DNA of 64,000 bases, from the NCBI RefSeq assembly GCF_037975245.1, contig NC_092580.1, positions 5,804,501 to 5,868,500 on the forward strand, given 5' to 3'. The DNA is from Apostichopus japonicus. Lineage: Eukaryota > Echinodermata > Holothuroidea > Aspidochirotida > Stichopodidae. The notes under the pieces are model-generated. The model saw only the letters and a list, made by a program, of their open reading frames with translations. It ran no database searches and had not been told where the DNA came from. Of this stretch, positions 1-10,405 are shown one piece after another; the first letter of the stretch is position 1, and each line of letters begins with the position of its first letter. The position numbers and the translations under genes are program-made.

Positions 1-460
1 GTTATACCTTGCATCTTGTTGCTTGTAACCTTTCCTGACTTAACTCAATGGTGGCATGGTAAGTAATCCTTTTATATTTTACAACATAATATTATGCACC
101 ACAAGTTCTCTCATTAATAAAGAAAATGTATGCCATTGGTGCACTCTCCAATCCTTTCCATGGGCAGCAATATTCTGATAAGTTTTAACTTAGATTTATA
201 AATCTATAGTTGTAACATTGGTCAAAGTTAAACCTCAGAATCAAGAAAATGAAATGAGCGTTTAAGAACAATTGAAGATTGATAAACATTTTTGTTGGAA
301 AAAGTGGTTGAATACACTACACAACATCTAAGGTTGTTTGTAGAAGTGGAACAGCAAGTTTTTCCACTAAGGAAGAGTGCTAACTCTGTTCTTGCATCAT
401 TGTTTGACATTATGGAAAACTGTTCTGATGGGGTTTTTTCACTCCTTGTTCATTTCACAG
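1..460 (+). other. Intron of the fibulin-1-like gene
   Basis: This is sequence upstream of the acceptor that ends at 460 (a pyrimidine-rich run, then CAG). The shared upstream exons of the gene lie outside the window. An 85-codon open frame at 292-549 runs into the exon in the wrong frame and is not coding. I see nothing else in it. Confidence 0.6.
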
Positions 461-821
461 AAGAAAGTGTTTCAAAGAACAATGTGCAGAACGTGACCAA
501 ACATGTAGGTCACTTCCGGGCACAATCTCTTACCGTTTCATCAGCATAGACACTGGTTTCCCTGTACCCGTAGAGGTCTTCAAGGAATCCATTACTCCAG
601 ATCCTCGCTACCAATACCAATTCAAACTAACCAAAGGAAAGGCCAAGTTCTTCAGTCTAGTCACCGGCGAGAACATGGGAACGATCAAGATCATGCGAGC
701 TATCGAAGGACCCCGATCCTTCGAGCTCAGATTGGAGTTACGAGTCATCAGAGATGGTGACGTGTTTGCTAAATATGTGACAATAATATATCTGCATATA
801 GAGGAGGATGTGTTTGGATAA
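461..821 (+). CDS. Fibulin-1, C-type terminal exon (partial gene)
   Basis: Fibulin-1 is a secreted calcium-binding glycoprotein of basement membranes and elastic matrix. Its last domain, the fibulin C-terminal module, comes in alternative C and D forms. This exon begins after an acceptor at 460, gives one base to a split codon, then reads 119 codons to TAA at 819-821. The start has spaced cysteines (KCFKEQC, then QTC) followed by LPGTISYRFIS, which resembles the start of the vertebrate 1C module. A beta-rich segment follows, and the protein ends IEEDVFG. A whole module in one exon is as I recall for vertebrate 1C. The entry phase (one base, A) is the same as that of the exon at 6309, so both can join the same upstream donor. 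AATAAA lies 43 bases after the stop. Hemicentin also carries this module, but the C/D exon pair favours fibulin-1. Confidence 0.82.
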
Positions 822-863
822 TTATCCGTGGTGCTAAGGAACAGTTCTGTCTTAATGTTCTAT

Positions 864-869
864 AATAAA
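864..869 (+). promoter_or_regulatory. Candidate poly(A) signal of the C-type ending
   Basis: AATAAA lies 43 bases after the stop of the C-type exon, a fitting place for premature 3' end formation that would exclude the D exons. Confidence 0.4.
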
Positions 870-3829
870 CGGGGGAGCCTTGGTTTTGATAAATATGTTA
901 CAGTAATTATATTTGCATATAGATTGATTATTTGTGTGTGTAACTGTTGTTGGTACATAATAGTTTGAATGGATGTAAACATGGCCATTTTGTATAATAA
1001 CGCAGGCTTCAAAAAGTAAAATACACAGATTCAACCACCAGTTGAATATAGCTTGTCCTGTTTTCTTAGTCATCAAAAGTGAAAGATAATTTTGGAAACT
1101 GAGACTTGTAAAAATGTTAAAACATGTGTTTCATCCAGTTATAACACCTACTCCCTACTGTAAATTGTATGCCAGTCACAGTTGTAATGAACATTTGAAA
1201 TATCTGATTAATGTCTTGGGCTGTTGTTGGATGTTGATGCCTTAAAATATCAATCAAGATAAACCAGAACTTGATTAATGAGTCGTCTCATATTTAATAC
1301 AGTTCATGTCTCAACGGTTTAACCTTTGCACATCAAATCCCACTGATTAACAAAAGGAAAACGTGAATGCTATTTTTGTAATGGATTCAACCAAGATAAC
1401 GTTGATCACACATTCAGTGAAGGTTATTCATTAGCATTGTAGACACTATAAACTGTGTAATTGACTTAATAGTAGTGTAAATACTAAAGAAGATATTTTG
1501 ACTGGGATTCAGCAGCATTCAGGAGAGTAAATCTTCCACAGTGATGTAGACTTTTAAGCAGCCCTCTGGTTTTTGTGAAATCTTCACATCCAATATAAAT
1601 CAGCTGGGACTTTCCTAATTGGACCTGCTCATTAAAGAGAGTCCAGCCCACCATGTCCCTCATATAGCGGTTAATTTTTCTTCACCAGTTAATTCATTTT
1701 TAGATTTATTTAGATGGGGGATAAAACCACATTTGAAAAAAAAGTAATATCTTTTCTTATCATCCTCCCAAACTGGTTGCAGTTCTGCAATGTACCATAC
1801 GTAATTATACTTGCAAACCCATGATTATCTATTAAGTAAATGCTTTTCGAGAAGATAATGAAAGGGAGCACCTTTGAATCATTTAAACAGGGTAAAATTT
1901 CCTGTTTGTTTCTTATTTTTCTTTTGTATAGAGATAAAAGTTTGTTAACAGATGAGAAAAAATAATAATAATATTATTATATTTGCATGTAACTGTTTTT
2001 TTTTGTTAAGTTGTATATATATTTAGAATGAGAAACCTACTATCATTTTGAGGATTTATCAGACCTGTGTGTTAGTCGTTTTAAATACCCTCAGCAGCAG
2101 ATAACAGGTTACTTTAACTAGGTAATGACTGGAGGACTAATATTTACTGATTATGTTTAAACAGTTGTCTGAACTTAAAGATGCCAGTCGACTATGCCAA
2201 CGTGGAATAGATTGGCATTTCTGCCAGTAGTCATTAAGAACTACCGGGTTAATTTAACCGTCAGTCGAGGAATGGGCATGATATCCCCCTACCTAACTTA
2301 AGCCCTGTATTACTGCTTATTATCAGCAGCAAATACCATTGGGCTGCTATCAAAAGCCTGTACAGTAACTGCACTGTGTTGTCATTCAGGAAAAGACAAT
2401 TGAGAAGTTGATTTTAATCAGTAGATTTTTTATAGTACTGGCATTTCTTAGCAAGTGACTAAAATTGTTTAATTCTAGGCCTGTCAGTGATTGGAACACT
2501 TGTAAATTTTCATTGATACAGTAGATGATATGTAGGCATCCAAATAAAGCATAATTTGGATACACCTGGATACCTGAAAGTTACGGTATTCAGCTGTTTA
2601 TCGTTCACAGATTGAGAGAACTTAATAGATTTAAGTTTATCATGAATTGTAATCCAGTGTTTGGTTTCATTCATGGCTAAATGCATTAGATAATACATGA
2701 TGGTAAAGCATAGATAACCATGATTTGTTAGTTTGGGCTGCTGTGCTCAAGCTTCCCTGCCCTACCCAACCCCCTCATATTCATCCCACTTATTGCTAGA
2801 ATAGTTTTTAATTACTTTTACTAGTCAATTCATTCCTGATTCAAAATTTCAGAATTTTTCCTTTTTTTCCACTATTTCAAATTAGAAGTTGTGTAAAACT
2901 ATAAATACATGATGTGTATATTCAGGTGAGTATACAGCATTTGATGTATAATGTACACTAATGTATAAGAGTCAAAGCTATGTGCATGTGAGAAAAATGT
3001 GCAATTGGCTTAGCCTCACTTTTGCACTTTTGTCTCAGTTGAACTTGTTTTCGATAACTTAAATCATGTTAAATGTTAATCGTGATATGCAAATTTTTCA
3101 AGAAGACCAAATACTGGATAGTCGCCCATAATAAAATTTGTCTTTTAACCATCAAGTTGGTCAAGTTTTCTTTCTTTATAAAAAATCCCCAATTTCAGTC
3201 CTGCAATGACATAACCACTGCCCTGTGCTTTGATGCAATGATCTTACATTAAGTATTCTCATATGAAATGTTGAGCTTGATGAATTGCTTGCTTTGGTGA
3301 ATCACTCACAAGTATCATGTTGTCTCACAGTTAGTTCTCTGTTGCTATAATTTGCTCTTGGTAAACATAGTTTGGTCAAATCAGTTTGTGATGGAGCTCA
3401 ATATATGTGCAATATATGTATAATATATCTACATTAAAATAATCTTGAACAATGCAAACACTTGTCAGTCAGAAGAGAGTTAATACTCTTGTGTTGGGGG
3501 ACTTGAATAAACCCACACTTGACCCTTGTTAGTTGTCACACTCTGAGCATCAATGGGTCAATAGGCTAAAGTCTTAATGGTCTCTAGATGCCTTATTCTG
3601 TATGATATACTATTAGATGATGTTAGGGATGTGGTTCCGCAATAAGTTGTGAATATATTTCACAGCGAATAAACAAAGCCATTATAGAAACTTTTAAATT
3701 TAGATTTCCTTGCAGAACTGATTTGTTAGCTCAATTAGGTCAAAGAAAGTGTCTGGTCCATGTCTTCATAGCATATCTATGTGACTGTGTTCCACATAGG
3801 AAGAGATATAATGATCATTTCTAATATGA

Positions 3830-3912
3830 CCTTTGAACCCTGGACAGCTGAGGCTCTATGTTGCTCTTTTGATTACAGAGCACTAACCACTCTGCTACAG
3901 TAACTGTTGAGA
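3830..3912 (-). repeat. Degraded tRNA-derived SINE head
   Basis: Read on the minus strand it has a box-A-like block opposite the CTCTGCTACAGTAACTG region and a box-B-like block opposite TTTGAACCCTGG at about 3831. The trailing sequence AACTGTTGAGAAAT is the same as in the tandem units at 40.4-41.0 kb, so they are one family. Confidence 0.5.
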
Positions 3913-4229
3913 AATGCTTGACCTCTTAGAAAGTTTAAGGAAATGACCAGATGTGGGAACCAGCTTTACTGTGCCTGAATTCATATAGGGAGTGGTATTG
4001 TTTGCAATACATGGTTTTACAAATTCCCCAAATTAACACTCTTTCTACAAGCCCCCACCACCCCCATCATGTACCCACCAGTTTATCAATCCTGGTGTTG
4101 TTTATTCCTTGCCGGAGGCATGCAGAAGGGATTTATGCGATGTTGATGGCATTTGTGTGGATATATGTGTTAATTGTGACACATTTTACTTAATGAGTAC
4201 ATGGTGGTTCAACACCATACTTGGTACGA

Positions 4230-5330
4230 GGAAGCATCTTAATGAGCGAAAGACCTTAATTACACCTGCTGTAGTTAAATGTCATTTGAGGTCACCAGAG
4301 GTCAATGTCTCAAAACCTTGTTACTTCAAAAGCAAAGCTTGAATGAACGTCAAAGTCAGTATGAAACTCCAACTTGGAGGGTACAAAATCCCTATCACTT
4401 TTCATAGGGTTTTGGAGGTCACCCATTGGTAAAATTCTAAAACCTTGTAATAGAAATTACTCCAAGGGTAAAGCTTGCATGAACTATACCCTACATTACA
4501 CTTAATGTCCATATGGTGTATTTGAAACTATGTGTAGGTCACCAAATAGCAGCCAGTATTTCATCCTGTGGGATGTATTACCCAGTCAGGTTAATACTAC
4601 TGACAAATCAATACTAAACTTTAAGCATTACCAAGTTCTTACCAAACTGCAAGTGTACCCATTCAGGCCAAGGCTTACACCTCAAGGCGGTCAGAAATAG
4701 GAATAAAGTAATAGTGTAACCATTTAGGAAGGTGAAATAGGCTGAAGACTAAATTACCAATTAGCTCCAGAAATTTTTTTTTTTTTAAGTATTTGACCAC
4801 TACTTGAGTCCAGTCAAGATACTAGTTGTATCAACTAAAATCAGGTGGCCAATTTAATATTTTCTAGTAACCAGTGCTCATTGCTACCAGAAGTTCTCCC
4901 TTAAAGATGTTTGCATGAATATTTACCCTAGCTGGTACTTTTAATGTTTGGTAGTTACACAACAATCATTCATGTTTGGTTTTGATAATAATCGTAACCT
5001 TTGTAGTCATGCAGGTGGATGTGTGTGTGTGTGTGACGCCTTGCTTGTAAACACAATATCTCAAGAAGGGCAGCTTGGACAATCTCATATTAAGTGTGTA
5101 GGAGTACCACATTGAGTAGAAGCCCATTGTTTTTGGGGCGGTCAAAGGTCATTTGGTGTTACCAGGGGTCAAATTGTGAATCCTTGTAAACACAATAGCG
5201 AAGCTTGTGCCAATCTCATATGTAGTATGTAATTGTGACATGTTAAGTTCAAGATGTATATTGTTTTTTGTGGAGGTCAAATTTCATTTGGAGTCACCAG
5301 GGGTCAAAATTGTGGAAGCCTTGTTTTATA
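4230..5330. repeat. Dispersed 'AGGTCA' repeat family, copies
   Basis: Two or more diverged copies of a repeat share phrases such as GGTCACCAGAGGTCAA, AACCTTGTAAACACAAT and AGCTTGAATGAAC. Similar phrases recur at about 21,940-22,420, 33,540-33,860 and 38,560-39,000. No coding capacity is seen. The class of element is unknown. Confidence 0.5.
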
Positions 5331-5497
5331 ATCTACCGTATCTTCCACCGACCAGCCTATTAGATAACAATTGCATTACTCAGAATAGTAAAGGCTGTTG
5401 GCAATTGGAAATTAGCTGAAGGGCACCTATAGAATAGAGTCAAGAAGTCTGGACCAAATTTCCATTGACTTAGGTGTGTCGCTAACTTGCATACATG

Positions 5498-5861
5498 CAA
5501 GGGCGTAGGAACCGGGGGGGCTGGGGGGCGCCAGCCCCCCCAGTGAAAAATATGGGGGGGGCGGAAGTATCATTCCGCCCCCCGCTCCGCAAGTCAGAAA
5601 ACCCCTTTTTCATTTCCAAATGAGAAAAAAATCTCATTTGGAGCATCAAATTGCATTTAAGGCCAGGTGAAAATGCAAAATTCTTTATAAAATGGAGTGG
5701 GAGTTGAAGTGTGCTATATTGCACCAAATTGCATCTGAGGCCACCTGGAAATGCAAAAAAATTCCAAATGGGAGGGGGACACCCCCTCCCCTTAGACCCC
5801 TCCCCCAGCCCGGCCATCAGTCTTCAGCCCCCCCACTCAAAAGTACCTTCCTACGCCACTG
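5498..5861. mobile_element. hAT-type MITE, copy 1
   Basis: A 364 bp element starts CAAGGGCGTAGGAA and ends TTCCTACGCCACTG, so the termini are inverted (the right end reads CAGTGGCGTAGGAA on the other strand). It is flanked by a perfect 8 bp duplication, CATACATG, at 5490-5497 and 5862-5869. An 8 bp target duplication with CA-G-G ends is the hAT signature. The inside is G/C-run rich with a small AAATGAGA...TCTCATTT hairpin and no transposase. Open frames on both strands are incidental. A second copy lies at 45,706-46,059. Confidence 0.85.
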
Positions 5862-6308
5862 CATACATGCCTGTGCACAAAGGTGTGTAATGAAACGTTG
5901 TACTGTTTGTACATGCTTGATGTATTGGAATGGACGATATCATTGTGAATAATCGGCAACATATCTTTCCTTCGTTGAAAATACTTTTAAAATGTTTATT
6001 TTTGAGATTTCCAGGCAAAATGTTTCAAGTCCTACATCAAACGTAATCAAACCTCTTCTGTGAAGTATGTCAGTCCAGACTTAGTGTTCATGTTTGTCTC
6101 GGTAAGAAATAGACTTTCTGAGAATTTGAAGTAATTTGAAGTATCTTTGCATGACTTTCATACAAAAAGTAACAAACTTTTACTTTAAGTCTAAATTTGA
6201 TAACAAGAGAAATTCTGCTTTTGCATGCAACCTGTATGTAATGGTGGGGCTGTGTATTTTTAATGTTTTCACGATGACTGGCAAGGTTTTGATTTCTGCT
6301 CTTTTCAG
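5862..6308 (+). other. Intron upstream of the D-type exon
   Basis: AT-rich intron. An open frame from 6136 runs through the acceptor (TTTTCAG ending at 6308) but has no protein-like character before it. Confidence 0.5.
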
Positions 6309-9156
6309 AGGAGATCAAATTGAATGTGTGAAGGACTTTGACCAGTGCCCAACGGAGGACCTAGCTTGCCGAGAGGATGTACTTCAACAATACGCATATG
6401 CTGCCATCTCTCTGCCAAGTATGCCTTATATCTCATCACCGATTCGACTCCTAACGATAGACATCAATAAACCATCTTTTAGCCAAGTCACTTTTCGACT
6501 TATTGCTGGTAATGAGAGAGGTTACTTCACTGTACAGAGGCGCCCAGTCCATTCTGGCAAAGTTAGAGGTAAGTCACTTTTAGACTTATTGCTCGTAATG
6601 AGAGAGGTTACTTCACTGTACAGAGGCGCCCAGTCCATTCTGGCAAAGTAAGAGGTAAGTCACTTTTAGACTTAAGCTGGTAAATGAGAGAGGTTACTTC
6701 ACTGTACAGAGGCGCCCAGTCCATTCTGGCAAAGTAAGAGGTAAGTCACTTTAAGACTTAAGCTGGTAAATGAGAGAGGTTACTAAGAGGTAGTCACTTT
6801 TAGACTTAAGCTGGTAATGAGAGAGGTTACTTCACTGTACAGAGGCGCCCAGTCCATTCTGGCAAAGTTAGAGGTAAGTCACTTTTAGACTTAAGCTGGT
6901 AATGAGAGAGGTTACTTCACTGTACAGAGGCGCCCAGTCCATTCTGGCAAAGTTAGAGGTAAGTCACTTTTAAACTTAATCTGGTAATGAGAGAGGTTAC
7001 TTCACTGTACAGAGGCGCCCAGTCCATTCTGGCAAAGTTAGAGGTAAGTCACTTTTAGACTTAATCTGGTAATGAGAGAGGTTACTTCACTGTACAGAAG
7101 CGCCCAGTCCATTCTGGCAAAGTAAGAGGTAAGTCACTTTTAGACTTATTGCTGGTAATGAGAGAGGTTACTTCACTGTACAGATGTGCCCAGTCCATTC
7201 TGGCAAAGTTAGAGGTAAGTCACTTTTAGACTTAATCTGGTAATGAGAGAGGTTACTTCACTGTACAGAGGCACCCAGTCCATTCTGGCAAAGTAAGAGG
7301 TAAGTCACTTTTAGACTTATTGCTGGTAATGAGAGAGGTTACTTCACTGTACAGAGGCGCCCAGTCCATTCTGCCGAAGTAAGAGGTAAGTCACTTTTAG
7401 ACTTAATCTGGTAATGAGAGAGGTTACTTCACTGTACAGAGGCGCCCAGTCCATTCTGGCAAAGTAAGAGGTAAGTCACTTTTAGACTTATTGCTGGTAA
7501 ATGAGAGAGGTTACTTCACTGTACAGAGGCGCCCAGTCCATTCTGGCAAAGTAAGAGGTAAGTCACTTTTAGACTTAATCTGGTAATGAGAGAGGTTACT
7601 AAGAGGTAGTCACTTTTAGACTTAAGCTGGTAATGAGAGAGGTTACTTCACTGTACAGAGGCGCCCAGTCCATTCTGGCAAAGTTAGAGGTAAGTCACTT
7701 TTAGACTTAAGCTGGTAATGAGAGAGGTTACTTCACTGTACAGAGGCGCCCAGTCCATTCTGGCAAAGTTAGAGGTAAGTCACTTTTAAACTTAATCTGG
7801 TAATGAGAGAGGTTACTTCACTGTACAGAGGCGCCCAGTCCATTCTGGCAAAGTTAGAGGTAAGTCACTTTTAGACTTAATCTGGTAATGAGAGAGGTTA
7901 CTTCACTGTACAGAAGCGCCCAGTCCATTCTGGCAAAGTAAGAGGTAAGTCACTTTTAGACTTATTGCTGGTAATGAGAGAGGTTACTTCACTGTACAGA
8001 TGTGCCCAGTCCATTCTGGCAAAGTTAGAGGTAAGTCACTTTTAGACTTAATCTGGTAATGAGAGAGGTTACTTCACTGTACAGAGGCACCCAGTCCATT
8101 CTGGCAAAGTAAGAGGTAAGTCACTTTTAGACTTATTGCTGGTAATGAGAGAGGTTACTTCACTGTACAGAGGCGCCCAGTCCATTCTGCCGAAGTAAGA
8201 GGTAAGTCACTTTTAGACTTAATCTGGTAATGAGAGAGGTTACTTCACTGTACAGAGGCGCCCAGTCCATTCTGCCGAAGTAAGAGCTAAGTCACTTTTA
8301 GACTTAATCTGGTAATGAGAGAGGTAACTTCACTGTACAGAGGCGCCCAGTCCATTCTGGCAAAGTAAGAGGTAAGTCACTTTTAGACTTATTGCTGGTA
8401 AATGAGAGAGGTTACTTCACTGTACAGAGGCGCCCAGTCCATTCTGGCAAAGTAAGAGGTAAGTCACTTTTAGACTTAATCTGGTAATGAGAGAGGTAAC
8501 TTCACTGTACAGAGGCGCCCAGTCCATTCTGGCAAAGTAAGAGGTAAGTCACTTTTAGACTTAATCTGGTAATGAGAGAGGTTACTTCACTGTACAGAGG
8601 CGCCCAGTCCATTCTGGCAAAGTTAGAAGTAAGTCACTTTTAGACTTATTGCTGGTAATGAGAGAGGTTACTTCACTGTACAGAGGCGCCCAGTTCATTC
8701 TGCCAAAGTAAGAGGTAAGTCATTTTTAGACTTAATCTGGTAATGACGGTGTTTGCTTCTTTGTACAGATCCACCCAATCCATAGTGAGAGGATAGTCAA
8801 TTGGTAATGAGATGGGCTACTTCACTCTACTACACATGTATCAATTGGATTGTATGAGATATCGTATAACTCACTGTTTGGTTTTGGTAGTTAATGAGGC
8901 TGTTCCAATGATCTGAAGCCATTCATTCAAAGCTTGAAAGCTGCAACCAGTAATCAGTAGGACTCTTCTTTTTTCATTGCCAGATGTGTGAGAATGTTTT
9001 CTGTTTTCCTTTGCAGCAAATGTTTCTCTCATCCAAGCTATTAATGGGCCATATTCCACAGATCTATACCTGGAGATCAGTACCATAAAGAGCAAGCAAG
9101 TGACTTCCAAATCAGTCATTATCATAAGCATTGATATTGGTGCTTACGTTTGGTAG
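6309..9156 (+). CDS. Fibulin-1, D-type terminal exons (two exons)
   Basis: Exons 6309-6568 and 9017-9156 together code about 132 residues of a second fibulin C-terminal module. Exon one enters with one base (A), the same phase as the C-type exon, and reads 86 codons: a CVKDFDQC cysteine segment, then ISLPSMPYISSP, which resembles the ISLP start of the vertebrate 1D module, then GNERGYFTVQRRPVHSGKV. It ends in phase 1 at GAG|GTAAGT. Exon two follows a strong acceptor (TTTTCCTTTGCAG), completes an Ala codon and reads to TAG at 9154-9156, ending DIGAYVW; vertebrate 1D also ends with aromatic residues. The last 84 bp of exon one are the first unit of the minisatellite that fills the intron. Choice of C or D would depend on splicing and poly(A) use. 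Confidence 0.82.
6485..8755 (+). repeat. 84-86 bp minisatellite containing exon end and splice donor
   Basis: About 26 units of 84-86 bp. The first unit (6485-6570) is the coding end of the D-type exon, and the rest fill the following intron. Each unit runs AAGTCACTTTT...CTGGTAATGAGAGAGG...CATTCTGGCAAAG(T/A)(T/A)AGAGGT, so each junction recreates GAG|GTAAGT. I count 27 junctions, of which 23 keep this donor perfectly. Exceptions include 6789, 7605 (shortened units), 8287 and 8629. A block of about 816 bp is itself duplicated. Units are not a fixed multiple of three, so read-through from the exon stops at 6651. Confidence 0.95.
8761..9016 (+). other. Non-repetitive end of the D intron
   Basis: Unique sequence between the minisatellite and the second D exon. 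It ends in a good polypyrimidine tract and CAG. Confidence 0.6.
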
Positions 9157-9321
9157 AAGCTCCTTATTCATGTACCACCAAATGATGCTACAATTATATC
9201 TGGTGTTTCAGTTCACCGTGAGAGTAATCAGAACTCAAGGTAGTTTTACCAAGGAGTGATGAAAGTATCAGAGTAGTTATACTCTGCATATTCAAGGATT
9301 CGGTCCATCCAAGTCACAAAT

Positions 9322-9327
9322 AATAAA
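9322..9327 (+). promoter_or_regulatory. Candidate poly(A) signal of the D-type ending
   Basis: AATAAA lies 166 bases after the D-type stop codon. Confidence 0.4.
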
Positions 9328-9529
9328 GCTTTTGTAAAATATTATTTTATATGTTGCTTCCTTGTATTTGACAATGTTGCAAGTTTAACGTGTACATTTT
9401 AATTTTATGACAAAGTTAAGGGATTTGCCTTCAGATATCTATCAAGATGAATGTCAGGTGAACCAACAACAATACACGAGTCAAATCTAACATGTGTGTT
9501 TTTTGTTTTATCATTAGCAATTATTTTTT

Positions 9530-9649
9530 ATTGGTTGGTGGGGAGGATAGGGGTGTACAAATAGTTTTAATTGGTTGGTGGGGAGGGTAGAGGTGTGCAA
9601 ATAGTTTTAATTGGTTGGTGGGGAGGGTAGGGGTGTACAAATAGTTTTA
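9530..9649. repeat. 40 bp tandem repeat, three copies
   Basis: Three nearly identical 40 bp units begin at 9530, 9571 and 9611 (TTGGTTGGTGGGGAGG core), all in the fibulin-1 downstream flank. Confidence 0.9.
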
Positions 9650-10217
9650 TAGAGAGTTGTCTGGAGATGCTGCATTTAGAATGTTAACAATGAACGAACA
9701 ATAAAGTGTACATTATCACAAAACTCATTGTTTACATGTTGTTGTGGTATCAACATTAATTTCAATCATAAACTTGAAGTGGTGAAAAAGATTTTGTCAT
9801 GAAGGTTTGGTAGTATTAAGATTTATGCATCGCCAATCAGTGAATTACTGCAGAAGTTGAACATGCTTCATCATACTTCCAATATTCAAAATGATACCAA
9901 AATAAAATAATGCTTTAATAATGAAAATCATGTTGTGAAGAGTTTTGCCATATTTCTTGCCACTGTTGCTACGAGAAGAGAGTACCTGATAAGGGACGAT
10001 GAAATTTCAAATAAACTCAGAGATCCCCTGTTTCATCATACAATGTAATCGTGCACTTAATCATCAACATATCAAATCATTCAGAAATAGAAGTATGCAT
10101 GCCCAGAGAAGCACAGTCACTGTTGTGATTTGAAACAGAAGGATAGTTTAGTTTGGTTTGTGTGTTTGGTTTGTTTGGTTAGATTGTACTATTGTTATTA
10201 TTGACATCCTGAGCATT

Positions 10218-10405
10218 TATTAGTATACAAATAATGAATGGTTATGAGTGCAATAGTGCAAATATTTCATGGGTTGAAAGATGTAATTTGTTCCATTCAA
10301 CGAGGCGCAGCCGAGTTGAATGGAACAAATTACATCTTTCAACGAATGAAATATTTGCACTATTGCACGAATGGAAACCATTCATTATTTGTTTTATACA
10401 ACACC
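10218..10405. mobile_element. Foldback (long palindrome) element
   Basis: A near-perfect inverted repeat with arms of about 80 bp: left arm about 10,218-10,305, right arm about 10,315-10,405. It is centred on a short loop around GAGGCGCAGCCG. CAAATAATGAATGG at the left edge is matched by its complement at the right edge. It has no coding capacity and looks like a MITE or foldback transposon; the target duplication is unclear. Confidence 0.75.

Larger units (their letters stand above)
822..5497 (+). other. Intron between C-type and D-type exons
   Basis: AT-rich non-coding sequence. It holds an old tRNA-SINE-like piece (3830-3912) and stretches of a dispersed repeat family (4230-4480 and 5030-5330). 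I see no exon with acceptor, open frame and donor together. Confidence 0.55.

Noticed and set aside
292-549. An 85-codon gene before the fibulin exon
   Set aside because: It crosses the intron-exon border in a frame different from the conserved fibulin frame.
5482-5952. Glycine/proline-rich proteins on both strands
   Set aside because: They lie within the hAT MITE, and their low-complexity parts come from its G and C runs. The same is true at 45,646-45,883.
6485-8755. CRISPR-like or regularly spaced repeat array
   Set aside because: Units are contiguous 84-86 bp copies with no unique spacers, inside an animal gene. It is a minisatellite.
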